Of a stretch of 64,000 bases of DNA, positions 49,536 through 58,864 are shown piece after piece. The translations under genes and the position numbers were made by a program. Each line of letters opens with the position of its first letter. Within the stretch, counting starts at the first letter, position 1. The stretch is from an uncultured Pelagibacteraceae bacterium (GTDB lineage: Bacteria; Pseudomonadota; Alphaproteobacteria; Pelagibacterales; Pelagibacteraceae), in contig CACBXQ010000001.1 of NCBI GenBank assembly GCA_902543245.1, positions 141,458 to 205,457 of the forward strand, written 5' to 3'. The notes under the pieces are model-generated. The model saw only the letters and a program-made list of their open reading frames with translations, had not been told where the DNA came from and did not search any database.

Positions 49536-50424
49536 TCATTTTTTTTAATAGTATTTTGGCTTTAAGTTTCATACTGCTTTTGTGTTTTTTATATATGTAG
49601 TTATTTAATTCACTATGAAATTTTAATTTTCCAAAATCTCTGAAATTAATATTTGAATTTATAAAATTTATATGTTCTTTTTTAAAAATATTTAAAGTGT
49701 GAGTTGCATTTATACCATAACCGTTATTTTTACTTAGAGAAAATCTAGGATTAATTGAATATAAATTATTTTTAATACAATGATAATTAAATCTCACAGC
49801 CCAGGAATTTATCAAATTTAATTTTTGAGCTAAAAGTAAACTTAAAATATCATCTCCTACTTTATATGAAGATGATTTAAATTTCTTTAAACTTTGACTA
49901 GTTGGATTTTTCCATTTTACTTTTTGCCAAACATGTTTCCATGTTCCCCAAGACCAGCTACAATGCCTATGTGTTTTGTACCATTTTAAATTTTTTAATT
50001 TTTTAAAATTATGAGCGTATGAGTAACCAGAGATACTTCCAATAAATTTATCGTTTTTAAATTTATTTAATAAAATATTAATAAATTCTAAACAATTAAT
50101 GTCAATTTCTAAATCATCTTCAAGAACTATAATAGCTTCATGTTTTTTTAAAATACTACTAACACCATTAATTATATTTTTTGCTAAACCAAAATTTGTT
50201 TTTCTTTTGATTATTTTTTTCCTTATTTTAAATTTTTGAATTATTTCTATATTGTCCTTAATTTTTCTTACATCAGATATATAATTTTTTTTAGGACCGT
50301 CGCAAAAGAAAAAGTAAGGAAATTTTTCAAAATTTTTATTTTTTTTTATACTATTAATCAAATCATTTGTTTTATTAGGTCTATTATATGAAAAAATAAC
50401 TACAGGATAATATTTGTATTTCAT
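49528..50424 (-). CDS. Glycosyltransferase, GT-A fold (GNT-I/GT2-like)
   Basis: A 298-residue protein beginning PVVIFSYNRPNKTNDLI, with FFFCDGPK and a donor/metal motif in IIVLEDDLEI at about residues 97-106. W-rich SWSWGTWKHVW is typical of a group of bacterial sugar transferases found in capsule loci. The donor is unknown. It is the last gene of the 15-gene minus-strand run and overlaps the gene upstream by 4 bp. Confidence 0.8.
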   Translation of the reverse strand: MKYKYYPVVIFSYNRPNKTNDLINSIKKNKNFEKFPYFFFCDGPKKNYISDVRKIKDNIEIIQKFKIRKKIIKRKTNFGLAKNIINGVSSILKKHEAIIVLEDDLEIDINCLEFINILLNKFKNDKFIGSISGYSYAHNFKKLKNLKWYKTHRHCSWSWGTWKHVWQKVKWKNPTSQSLKKFKSSSYKVGDDILSLLLAQKLNLINSWAVRFNYHCIKNNLYSINPRFSLSKNNGYGINATHTLNIFKKEHINFINSNINFRDFGKLKFHSELNNYIYKKHKSSMKLKAKILLKKMIN

Positions 50425-51251
50425 TTTGTAAATTTTCTGAAAAATTTAATTACAAACTGTTTAAAATTTAATGGCATATGTTCCTCGGGAGTATTTAAAA
50501 TTAAGTTATTACTCATGAGTATAAATTTATTTGTTTTTTGATTAATTTCTTGATTTAAATTTATATGCTCTGAATTTATTTTTTTTGTCTTATTATTTAC
50601 GTAATTTCCTAAAAGATAATCTTTATAAAAATATATTGTTAGTCCATTATGAGATGACACCGTATCTACATCTCTCATATTTGTAATTTTTTTTTGAAAA
50701 TCATATATGTGTTTTTTTCTCGTAGTAAAAGCATTAATGATATTTATTTCAGTTTGAATATCATAAATATCAAATTCAAAATAATCCTTAATAATCAGAG
50801 GTAACAAATCATAGTAATAAGGTTTTGACTTTGCTGAAATACCAAAATATTTATTTTTATTTATTTTCAATAAATTTATAGCATTTATATATTGATCAAC
50901 ATTAATTCCTTGACTAATCACTTCATCCAAATCGACTATTGTTATAAAATCAGAAGAAATTTTATTTTCATTTATATAATTTTTTAAGTATTCTCTTCCA
51001 GCTGTAAGTCTTAATATTCTATTTTTGTATTTTTTTAAAAAGTCAGTCTCAAGAAAGATAAATTCATAATTTTTATTTTTTAATTTTGTTAAATAATTTC
51101 TAGATCCATCTGTAGATGAGTTTTCACCAATAATTAATAATATTTTAAAATTTTTTAAAGAGAGTTTTTCTATAGAATTTAAAAATTTATCGATAGTTTT
51201 TATAACATTTTTAGCTAGACCTAAAAAAATTATATCATAATGTATTTTCAT
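50421..51251 (-). CDS. Putative GT-A glycosyltransferase
   Basis: A 276-residue protein with N-terminal IIFLGLAKNVIKTIDKFL, the nucleotide-binding GENSSTDGSRNYL (about 42-54) and ITIVDLDEV (about 108-116) as the metal motif. The RLTAGREYL motif resembles eukaryotic-type mannosyltransferases of the CAP59/GT69 group. No membrane segment. Function by fold only. It overlaps genes on both sides. Confidence 0.7.
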   Translation of the reverse strand: MKIHYDIIFLGLAKNVIKTIDKFLNSIEKLSLKNFKILLIIGENSSTDGSRNYLTKLKNKNYEFIFLETDFLKKYKNRILRLTAGREYLKNYINENKISSDFITIVDLDEVISQGINVDQYINAINLLKINKNKYFGISAKSKPYYYDLLPLIIKDYFEFDIYDIQTEINIINAFTTRKKHIYDFQKKITNMRDVDTVSSHNGLTIYFYKDYLLGNYVNNKTKKINSEHINLNQEINQKTNKFILMSNNLILNTPEEHMPLNFKQFVIKFFRKFTK

Positions 51252-51972
51252 TTTTTTTTTTATCTAAAATCTCTATAATTTGTTCTTTAGACCACATGGA
51301 CATATGTCTTTTGTCTTTACCTTTATCATCCATGGGATAATCAATAATATTTACAATTGTTTCCCTGGGTAAATTAAATGGCTTAGAAAAAAGATCTACC
51401 ATCCTGTACTCGCCAGTAATTATATCTTTATTATCAAAATTATTATTATTTATTGTATGAGAGATAAATAAGTATTTTATATTTGAAGATGCAAAATTTT
51501 TTAAGGTTTTAAAGATATCTTCATTTGAAAAATGAATTATACAATCTCTACAGAATAGTATATCTGCATTTGGAAGCTTATCCTTAATAATATCCAATTT
51601 TTTAAATTTAATATTTACATCCTCATATTTTTTATTTAATAATTTTATTAATTCTGGAACAATGTCAGCACCAATATAATTAATTTTTTTATTTTTTAAG
51701 AACTCTTTCATCCAATAAAAATCTCCACAAGGTAGGTCTAGAATTTTATTTAACTCATACTTATTTAATATTTTTTCTAATTCTTTTCTTATGTTTTCGG
51801 TAAAATCTAATGTAGATCCTGTGCCACTTTTTGACTCTCTTGATGCCCAATAGTTAGTTTTATAAATAATTGAAAATTTTTTCTCGATATCAATTTCTTT
51901 CTCAATATACTTTTTTTTTAAAAAAATTATTTTAATTAAGTTAAAAAAGGAAATTATTTTTCTTATTATCAT
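51235..51972 (-). CDS. Class I SAM-dependent methyltransferase
   Basis: A 245-residue protein with motif I ILDLPCGDFYWM at about 87-98. YIGADIV and the catalytic-loop region LFCRDCIIHFSNEDIFKTL follow. The N-terminal SKSGTGSTLDFT stretch recurs in methyltransferases of glycan and phosphonate loci. The acceptor is probably a sugar of the polymer made by this run. It overlaps the neighbouring genes by 4 and 17 bp. Confidence 0.8.
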   Translation of the reverse strand: MIIRKIISFFNLIKIIFLKKKYIEKEIDIEKKFSIIYKTNYWASRESKSGTGSTLDFTENIRKELEKILNKYELNKILDLPCGDFYWMKEFLKNKKINYIGADIVPELIKLLNKKYEDVNIKFKKLDIIKDKLPNADILFCRDCIIHFSNEDIFKTLKNFASSNIKYLFISHTINNNNFDNKDIITGEYRMVDLFSKPFNLPRETIVNIIDYPMDDKGKDKRHMSMWSKEQIIEILDKKKNENTL

Positions 51973-52889
51973 AAAATTTTTCGGATAATTTTTTTTAGCT
52001 TATTAGTATACACGTTTTGTAATGAAAAAACTTTTGATTTATACATTTTCTTAATTTCATTATAATTTAATTCATTTACTTTTAATTGGGAAAGAAAAAG
52101 CTTATCAGATGGCAAATGAATAAGAAAATTTTTTAAATAATAGTCCAATTTTTTTAATTTTTTTTTTGTGTTAATGCTCCAATATCTGCCTATAACTTTT
52201 TCACCACTAACATCATAAAATTTTATTTTATTCTCAATCTTAATTGACTGTAGAGCTGAATTAAGTAACATTTCATCACCTATGTGATGTACTGAATCAA
52301 TATTTTTTAAATAATTTGGATAAAACATTTTTATTTTTTTACTTATATATTTGAAAAAAATTTTATCACCAAATATAAATTCTCCTCCGTACCAATTTGG
52401 ATAATTATTAGTTAATTGATTACATTTATACAAACTATTAATAATTTTTTGGTTTAAATTTTTATCTTTTCTATCATTTAGATCAAATACTAAATTAAGT
52501 TTTTTCCTCGCTGCAGTTTTAAGAAATGTTGGAATTTTATTAATCGCTAAAATATCTAAATCAAGCAAACAGGATATCTGATTTTTTTTTTGTAAGTATT
52601 TTATTACATCAATCTTAAAATGTGCTGTGAAGAAATCAGTATTATAATTTACTACTTTTTTAAATTTAATTCTTTTAACCGGATAGTCATAGTTAACAAG
52701 ATCTTTTAACCTCTTTTGGTTATTGGTAATTAATATAAAATCTAAATTTTGTTTTTTTAATGAGTGAGCAAGATTTAGTGCATTATTTGCAAATATTTTA
52801 TCTTTTTTATTTTTATTTATGTATCCTAAATTAGGATTTTTATCTACTTTAGAAAAATATAATAACCCATAGAAAATTATTTTACTCAT
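51969..52889 (-). CDS. Uncharacterised nucleotide-diphospho-sugar transferase-like protein
   Basis: A 306-residue soluble protein. The start is the ATG at 52889; two codons upstream lies a TTG. A GT-A-like core is suggested by the LDLDILAI metal motif at about 110-117, after a region containing FILITNNQKRL. HHIGDEMLLNSAL near residue 209 resembles the substrate loop in GT8/GT32-type transferases. No family is recognised with confidence. It overlaps the membrane protein gene by 8 bp. Confidence 0.6.
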   Translation of the reverse strand: MSKIIFYGLLYFSKVDKNPNLGYINKNKKDKIFANNALNLAHSLKKQNLDFILITNNQKRLKDLVNYDYPVKRIKFKKVVNYNTDFFTAHFKIDVIKYLQKKNQISCLLDLDILAINKIPTFLKTAARKKLNLVFDLNDRKDKNLNQKIINSLYKCNQLTNNYPNWYGGEFIFGDKIFFKYISKKIKMFYPNYLKNIDSVHHIGDEMLLNSALQSIKIENKIKFYDVSGEKVIGRYWSINTKKKLKKLDYYLKNFLIHLPSDKLFLSQLKVNELNYNEIKKMYKSKVFSLQNVYTNKLKKIIRKIL

Positions 52890-53937
52890 CTTCAATTAAT
52901 TTAGATATTTTCAAATAATGGTTTATTTGACTTGCAAATAACGGTAACCAAATAATGAATGAATACATTGCATACCTACCAATGTTATGTTCTCCACCAC
53001 CGGTTCCAAGGAAAATCATAATGATTGGTAATAATATTTCATAAACTGAGAAATTGAGATTTCTTTTATTTTTATCAAATAGATAGATCGCGTAAGGGAT
53101 AAAACAAAAAGTAATTGGTATAATACTATTTGAAATATGGGATTTATTTGAAAGATCCAAAAATAATCTATCGAAACCAGTATTCTCGTATAGCGGGCTA
53201 AATGAAAAATTAAAAAAATTTATCAATAAATAAATCATTAATCCATACAATCCAACTGATAAAATTGCAAATTTCAAATTAATTAAATATTTTTTCTCTT
53301 TTAAAAAAATATACTTTATTAATAATAATGGTCCTATTATCATAATAACTTTCTCACTTACTAAAAAACTTAAAGTTATTAAAATGCAAGATAAATACTT
53401 GTTATTTAAACTCATCAAAATTAAAAGTGTATAAAGTATTGTGATCCTATCAAATGTAAAATCCTCAACATAATTTATTAAAATAAAACTCAAAAAAATA
53501 CATATAGATCCCTCAATTAATGGTCTTTTTAATATTTTAACAACATAATAAAAAAATAAAATTATTAAGAGATATTTACTCAAATAATTTAGCAATGCTA
53601 AACTAAATGTCGCGCAGACAAATAACTCATCATAATTTGGGTTTACACTAATATTCGTAAGATTTATGCATGGAACAACTTTAAAAATAATATATTGTAA
53701 AATTAAACCTAAAAATCTTACATTCATTGGAAGATTATCAGAGTATTTTAAATCTCCAGTCTCATAATAAATTATTATATTTTGATAATGATAATATAAA
53801 AAATATTCGTCCAACAACATCATTCTATATGTTATTAAAAAATCCCTATAAGCATAAAAACACACCATAACAAATAGAGTAAATAAAATTGGAATTTTTT
53901 TCTTTTTAGATAAATAGTTCATAATTGTAATATACAT
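52882..53937 (-). CDS. Uncharacterised polytopic membrane protein
   Basis: A 351-residue protein with about nine membrane segments. An early periplasmic loop contains RMMLLDEYFLYYHYQN, and a later loop contains FDRLFLDLSNKSHIS. An acidic residue in the first large loop is a feature shared with GT-C transferases; no more can be said. The start may also be the ATG at 53922. It lies between the GNAT-like gene and a transferase in the same run. Confidence 0.6.
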   Translation of the reverse strand: MYITIMNYLSKKKKIPILFTLFVMVCFYAYRDFLITYRMMLLDEYFLYYHYQNIIIYYETGDLKYSDNLPMNVRFLGLILQYIIFKVVPCINLTNISVNPNYDELFVCATFSLALLNYLSKYLLIILFFYYVVKILKRPLIEGSICIFLSFILINYVEDFTFDRITILYTLLILMSLNNKYLSCILITLSFLVSEKVIMIIGPLLLIKYIFLKEKKYLINLKFAILSVGLYGLMIYLLINFFNFSFSPLYENTGFDRLFLDLSNKSHISNSIIPITFCFIPYAIYLFDKNKRNLNFSVYEILLPIIMIFLGTGGGEHNIGRYAMYSFIIWLPLFASQINHYLKISKLIEDE

Positions 53938-53943
53938 CAATAT

Positions 53944-54957
53944 TTAAACTGGGATATCATAATCACAATCACCTTTAAATATATTTAGATTTTTGAAATT
54001 ATTATTTTCTTTACTTAATATACCTAAATTAAGTTTAATATTTTCATTAATATAAGGATTAAAATAATCAGGGATTACAATATTTTTAAAATATGACTTA
54101 TCAAAAAAACCTGCTTTAATTAAGTGTTTTCTAGAAAAACCATAATTATAAAAATCAATATATTCTAACTTATATTTGGATATAAAATTAAATAGAATAT
54201 TATTGTATTTAATTATATTTTTATTTTTACCAACAAACTCTACTATTCTTCCAACTTTTTTATCATTATATTTAACCAATCTTAGAATCAAAATTGAATT
54301 AACAAAATTATTATTAATTTCACAAATATATTTATATCTAAATGTTGGATGAAATTGATACTTATTTAAAATATAATTTTTTGACTTTGTTGGTATTTGA
54401 AAATTAAAAATTTCTTTATTAAACTCTAGCTTGCTTAAATTATGAATAATTTTACAATTACTTTCTAAACCTTTTATTTTTTGACTTTTTAAGTAAAAAT
54501 TTTTGAATTTACCAATTCCACTTATATTCTTTTTAGTCTTAAAAAAAAAATGACTCAAAACTTTTATTTTAAATCCAAATTTTTCATTAATTTTTAAAGC
54601 ATGGGATAATGGATATGTTAAGATGCATTGAGGATTTTTTCGTTTAATCAAAAATTTTAATAATAAAAAAAATTGACCTGGAATTAAATTTTTATTACTA
54701 AAAGCTAAAGATAAAAAAAGAAATTTACTCTTTAAGCAATTGTCATAATGTTTTAGTGTATAAAAACTTAAGAAAGAAATTATCTGTTTTTTATATTTTA
54801 AAATAACAATATTTAGAAAATTTTTATTTTTAAATCTCCAATTAAAATATTTTTTATTTTTAATTAGAAAGTGATTTTTTCTATATAGCTTTAATATTTT
54901 TAAAAAATCGCCTATATCGTTTTTTGATAAAAATTTAAAAACTAAATTTTTTATCAT
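53944..54957 (-). CDS. GNAT-fold acyltransferase-like protein
   Basis: A 337-residue protein, probably with two tandem GNAT-like halves. The first contains FLNIVILKYKKQIISFLSF and the acyl-CoA-loop region SNKNLIPGQFFLLLKFL. It is followed by a LTYPLSHALKINEKFGFKI stretch typical of GNAT proteins. The second half starts near residue 190. It lies 9 bp downstream of the acyl carrier protein gene, which suggests that it uses an acyl-ACP donor. That link is inferred from position only. Confidence 0.6.
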   Translation of the reverse strand: MIKNLVFKFLSKNDIGDFLKILKLYRKNHFLIKNKKYFNWRFKNKNFLNIVILKYKKQIISFLSFYTLKHYDNCLKSKFLFLSLAFSNKNLIPGQFFLLLKFLIKRKNPQCILTYPLSHALKINEKFGFKIKVLSHFFFKTKKNISGIGKFKNFYLKSQKIKGLESNCKIIHNLSKLEFNKEIFNFQIPTKSKNYILNKYQFHPTFRYKYICEINNNFVNSILILRLVKYNDKKVGRIVEFVGKNKNIIKYNNILFNFISKYKLEYIDFYNYGFSRKHLIKAGFFDKSYFKNIVIPDYFNPYINENIKLNLGILSKENNNFKNLNIFKGDCDYDIPV

Positions 54958-54966
54958 TTAATTTAC

Positions 54967-55203
54967 TTAAAATTCAACTTTATATTTTTTTAGAATTGTT
55001 TTTCCTTTTTTAAAAGAACTAAAATCAACTATATCGTCAGTATCAATAGAAATTTTAAACTTCTCCTCTAATTCAGCGATTAGACTCATATGACCAATTG
55101 AGTCCCACTCTGGCACTGAGTTGTACTCAAGATTATCCCAATTTTCTTGATCAATTGACAAAGAGGTTTTAAAACAAGATATATATATTTCAGAATTATT
55201 CAT
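54967..55203 (-). CDS. Acyl carrier protein
   Basis: A 78-residue acidic protein with the 4'-phosphopantetheine attachment site in EWDSIGHMSLI (Ser at about 35) and helix 2 following (AELEEKF). It is distinct from fatty-acid AcpP, with DSIG instead of DSLD. Its neighbours are ligase, reductase, dehydratase and transferase genes, which mark it as a dedicated carrier. A 51-bp gap precedes it, the largest in the run. Confidence 0.93.
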   Translation of the reverse strand: MNNSEIYISCFKTSLSIDQENWDNLEYNSVPEWDSIGHMSLIAELEEKFKISIDTDDIVDFSSFKKGKTILKKYKVEF

Positions 55204-55254
55204 GCTTACTTTTCTAGATACATATATTTTTTTAAAAAAATTTTCAATATTTAA

Positions 55255-56223
55255 TTATATTTTTTCGTACTCATCTTTGACCTTTATAAAGATTTTTTCT
55301 GCAGTAAGCCCATGTTTGTCTTTTAAAAATATATAGCTTCCGCCTTTATCATAAATATCATTTACACCCAAAGGAATTTGTCTACATTTTAGTTGTTCAG
55401 TACTTAAAATTTCAGAAACAGCAGATGAAAAACCTCCAATTAAATTATGCTCTTCTATTGTGAATATTAATTTATTATCTCTACCCAATTCTAAAATTTT
55501 TTTTTTATCAATTGGTTTTATTGTGTGAAAATTTACCACTCCAATTTTTATATCAATTTCTTTTAATTTTTCTGCGGCTACCAAGGCTTCATTTACCATT
55601 GTTCCAGTAGCCATTAAAACTATATCCTTGCCTTTTTTTAAAGTAATCGCTTCACCAAATACAAAACTGTAATCATCCTCATAAACTATTGGGTTATTGG
55701 TGGTTCCAGTAATTCTAATATATGTTGGTTGTTTATTTTTCAATGCAGCATCAACTGATTTTACTGTTTCAAGACTATCTGCTGGTGACAGAATTGATAA
55801 ATTTGGGAGAGAGCGCATTATTGATAAATCTTCTAGACAACAATGAGTATATCCCAAGGGACCTTGAACAAGTCCGCTCGCAATTCCTATCATTATAACT
55901 TTTTGATTCATATATGATAAATTCACTTTTATCTGTTCACAACATCTTAAAGTTTGAAATGGAGCAAATGTAGTTGTAACAACATCAAAATTTTCACTTG
56001 CTAATCCAGCAGCAACTCCAATTAAATTTTGCTCTGCAATACCTATTTCAATATAATTTTGGGGAAATTGTTTTCTAAAGCGATCCAGTCCAGCAGAAGT
56101 AGAAACATCACTTGAGAGAACTATTAAGTTCGGATTTTTTTTAACAATTTCCAATGCATATAATCCAACAGTTGCCCTAGCTCCCATCAAAGACCACATT
56201 TTGATTTTTTTTTTATCTATCAT
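55255..56223 (-). CDS. Transketolase, C-terminal half
   Basis: A 322-residue protein with the pyrimidine-binding domain (EIGIAEQNLIGVAAGLASEN, catalytic glutamate in AEQN) and the C-terminal domain (FTIEEHNLIGGFSSAVSEIL). It needs the N-terminal half encoded upstream. Split transketolases of this kind are common in accessory pathways. It overlaps the N-half gene by 11 bp. Confidence 0.93.
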   Translation of the reverse strand: MIDKKKIKMWSLMGARATVGLYALEIVKKNPNLIVLSSDVSTSAGLDRFRKQFPQNYIEIGIAEQNLIGVAAGLASENFDVVTTTFAPFQTLRCCEQIKVNLSYMNQKVIMIGIASGLVQGPLGYTHCCLEDLSIMRSLPNLSILSPADSLETVKSVDAALKNKQPTYIRITGTTNNPIVYEDDYSFVFGEAITLKKGKDIVLMATGTMVNEALVAAEKLKEIDIKIGVVNFHTIKPIDKKKILELGRDNKLIFTIEEHNLIGGFSSAVSEILSTEQLKCRQIPLGVNDIYDKGGSYIFLKDKHGLTAEKIFIKVKDEYEKI

Positions 56224-57061
56224 CTTTAAAACCTAATTCTGCGATAGCAGCGTCATATTGAGATTTAGTAACTAAATTATGATGCCACTCATTATTATTT
56301 TCAATAAATGAAACCCCTTTACCCTTTATAGTATTTGCAACTATTGCTGTTGGTTTTTCTGACATCAAAAGTTTATCTTTATTTAGTGAATTAAATAACT
56401 CCTTAATATTATGTCCATCTAAAGAGATAACATTCCAGCCAAAACTTGCCCATTTTTCATCTAAACTGTTTAAATCCATTATATCTATGGTAGTTCCAGT
56501 TTGCTGAAGCCCATTTTTATCTATAATTGCTACTAAATTATTTAATTTATATTTTGATGCGGACATTGCAGCCTCCCAAATTGAACCCTCATTACACTCT
56601 CCATCACCAACAAGAACGAAGGAAAAATAATTTTTTTTTCTTATTTTTGCTGATAACGAAACACCTACACCTAAAGATAAACCCATACCCAGACTGCCAT
56701 TAGAAAATTCAATACCTACGTCCTTATTTATAACTGGATGACCAAGCAAAATTGAGTTTTCTTTTTCAAAAGAAAAAAATTGTTCTTTACTTAAGAATCC
56801 TATTTCATAAAGAGCTGAATATAATACTAAACAAGCGTGACCTTTAGATAAAATAAATCTATCTCTATCAGGATCTTTGGGATTCATCTTATTAAATTTC
56901 ATAACATGTGAATATAAAACTGATACAATATCTGTAGAAGATAAAGCTCCACCTATATGAGATCTTTCTGCACCTCCTTTAAAAGCAACATCTAAAATAT
57001 TTTTTTTAAGAGAGTTAGAAAATTCTTTGATTTTTTTTAAAGTTTCAATTTCATTTTTCAT
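56213..57061 (-). CDS. Transketolase, N-terminal half
   Basis: A 282-residue thiamine-diphosphate/Mg-binding half with HIGGALSSTDI, SKGHACLVLY and the TPP motif VGDGECNEGSIWEAAM, with IDKNGLQQTG closing the metal site. The chosen ATG at 57061 overlaps the SDR stop as TGATG; a GTG one codon earlier is possible. Together with the C-half it would move a two-carbon ketol unit to an aldehyde acceptor. Confidence 0.93.
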   Translation of the reverse strand: MKNEIETLKKIKEFSNSLKKNILDVAFKGGAERSHIGGALSSTDIVSVLYSHVMKFNKMNPKDPDRDRFILSKGHACLVLYSALYEIGFLSKEQFFSFEKENSILLGHPVINKDVGIEFSNGSLGMGLSLGVGVSLSAKIRKKNYFSFVLVGDGECNEGSIWEAAMSASKYKLNNLVAIIDKNGLQQTGTTIDIMDLNSLDEKWASFGWNVISLDGHNIKELFNSLNKDKLLMSEKPTAIVANTIKGKGVSFIENNNEWHHNLVTKSQYDAAIAELGFKDDR

Positions 57062-57804
57062 CACATGCCACCATCAACTCGTATGGTTTGTCCAGTGATA
57101 TAAGAAGATAAATCTGATGCAAGAAATAATACTACATTTGCTATTTCAATAGGGCTTGCAATCCTATTAAGTGAAATTCTTGATAAGGCTTCATTTAAAT
57201 ATTTTTCTGGTGTGCTATCTCTCATCATTTTGGTATCCGTTAAACCTGGTGCAATTGAGTTAATTCTTACATTATATCTTCCCAATTCTCTTGATGCCAC
57301 TTTTGAAAGTGTCTCAAGAGATGATTTGCTAGAAGCATAAGCTGATCTTCCTAGATTTCCCTCATGGGCAGATGAGGAAGAAATATTAATTATGCTTCCA
57401 GTTTTTTTTTTTATCATTAATTTTGATATTCTTTGCATAAAATTAACATAAGAAAAAAAATTTACTTCAAAAATTTTAATGTAATCCTCAATTTTAGTCA
57501 TTTGAAATAATGATGTTTGTATTACGCCAGAATTATTTACCAAAACATCTATTGAATCAGTTTTATCTATAATTTCATCAGCAGCATTTTTAATTTCTTC
57601 GGTATTACTAAGATCAAAAAAAATTGGAAAAATTTCAACTTCAAATCTTTCAGACATAATTTTGCAATCTTCTAAGAATTTTGGGTCAGATTTTCTACAA
57701 CATGCAAATACACTTGAGCCATTTTGTGAAAATGTTTTTAGTATCTCTAAACCAATTCCTCTATTACATCCTGTAATAATTGATGTTTTATGCTTTAGAA
57801 GCAT
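57061..57804 (-). CDS. Short-chain dehydrogenase/reductase (FabG-like)
   Basis: A 247-residue classical SDR with TGCNRGIGLEI at about 11-21, NNSGV, and the catalytic Ser-Tyr-Lys set (INISSSSAHEG then YASSK). NSIAPGLTDTKM and a VDGGM C-terminus follow. It could reduce a ketone on an ACP-bound or free intermediate, such as the product of transketolase. It overlaps the radical SAM gene by 17 bp upstream. Confidence 0.93.
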   Translation of the reverse strand: MLLKHKTSIITGCNRGIGLEILKTFSQNGSSVFACCRKSDPKFLEDCKIMSERFEVEIFPIFFDLSNTEEIKNAADEIIDKTDSIDVLVNNSGVIQTSLFQMTKIEDYIKIFEVNFFSYVNFMQRISKLMIKKKTGSIINISSSSAHEGNLGRSAYASSKSSLETLSKVASRELGRYNVRINSIAPGLTDTKMMRDSTPEKYLNEALSRISLNRIASPIEIANVVLFLASDLSSYITGQTIRVDGGM

Positions 57805-58864
57805 CTTTGATAAAATCTTCTTTTGAAAATATATCTTTTGCGAGAGCAGGTTTAAAAATTGTTTGTCCTTGTTTTGTCATAAACTTTCTTATAAAACTTT
57901 TATCTTCACCGGCTAAACATAAATCGCTGTGGTTTCTAAAATGTTTTATACTAAAACCATAATCAACTATTTCTTTAAGGGATTGTTTAAAAATATTTCC
58001 AATTTTTATATGGACATATGGACAAACTAATACATCTCCTATTGGGGTTATGTATAATCTGTTTACAGTAGTGCATCCTAATATACCTTCATTTGTTTTA
58101 TCAAATGGGTTCCATATATTTCTTACAAGATTTTTGTAATCTTTTCTTATTTTTTTTAAATATGCTCTATCTTTGTCATCGCATATTATTTCCTCCGCTT
58201 TTTGCCACATGCCCGCGGGAACTGCTACATTTAACAAAGTTCTATATTTTTGATCTTTAGAATAATCTAATAATCTCTTTAAATGATCTGTATGAGCATT
58301 ATAATGTCCTACGGTAATATTTAGATATGGATCAATTCCAGCTTTTTGTACATGCTTAAGACCTTCCATTGCTCTTCTCCATGAGTCTTTTCGTCCTCTA
58401 ATTTCATCATGAATTTTTTCATCCATACTATCTATGCTTACAGATACTCTGCTAACCTTTGCCTCAGCTAGTCTATTAGCCATTTTTTCATCTAAATAAT
58501 ATCCATTTGTTGTCAGATATAAATAAAATCTCTCAGGTTTTATTGCTTCTAAAACTTTAAATAATTTTTTTGGTTGAAGCAGAAGTTCTCCACCTTGTAA
58601 ATCAAATTCGAAATAACCTAATTCATCTGCTTCGTCAGCAAGCTTTGCTATTGCATCATAATCTAAATATTCCTTCACATGATCACCCTTAGGAGAGTTT
58701 GTAAAACAATATTTGCACCTTAGATTACATGCGTTGTTAAAATTTAGATCAATACCGCGCGTCTTTGTTCCAACTTTACCATCATTATATTGAACATAAT
58801 CATAAAAATCTTTTAACTTTTTTACTAATCTAGGTTTATTAAGAAGTGATGAAGAAATTGGCAT
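57788..58864 (-). CDS. Radical SAM/SPASM-like enzyme
   Basis: A 358-residue protein with the [4Fe-4S] motif CNLRCKYC at about 51-58 and a partial TIM barrel (FDLQGGELLLQP, LYLTTNGY). The C-terminal cysteine-rich extension (GCTTVNRLYITPIGDVLVCPY, then a cysteine near 320) is typical of SPASM or twitch domains, which bind extra clusters. It is proposed to act on a pathway intermediate; no peptide substrate gene is adjacent. Its start overlaps the FabZ-like stop (TAATG). Confidence 0.88.
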   Translation of the reverse strand: MPISSSLLNKPRLVKKLKDFYDYVQYNDGKVGTKTRGIDLNFNNACNLRCKYCFTNSPKGDHVKEYLDYDAIAKLADEADELGYFEFDLQGGELLLQPKKLFKVLEAIKPERFYLYLTTNGYYLDEKMANRLAEAKVSRVSVSIDSMDEKIHDEIRGRKDSWRRAMEGLKHVQKAGIDPYLNITVGHYNAHTDHLKRLLDYSKDQKYRTLLNVAVPAGMWQKAEEIICDDKDRAYLKKIRKDYKNLVRNIWNPFDKTNEGILGCTTVNRLYITPIGDVLVCPYVHIKIGNIFKQSLKEIVDYGFSIKHFRNHSDLCLAGEDKSFIRKFMTKQGQTIFKPALAKDIFSKEDFIKDASKA

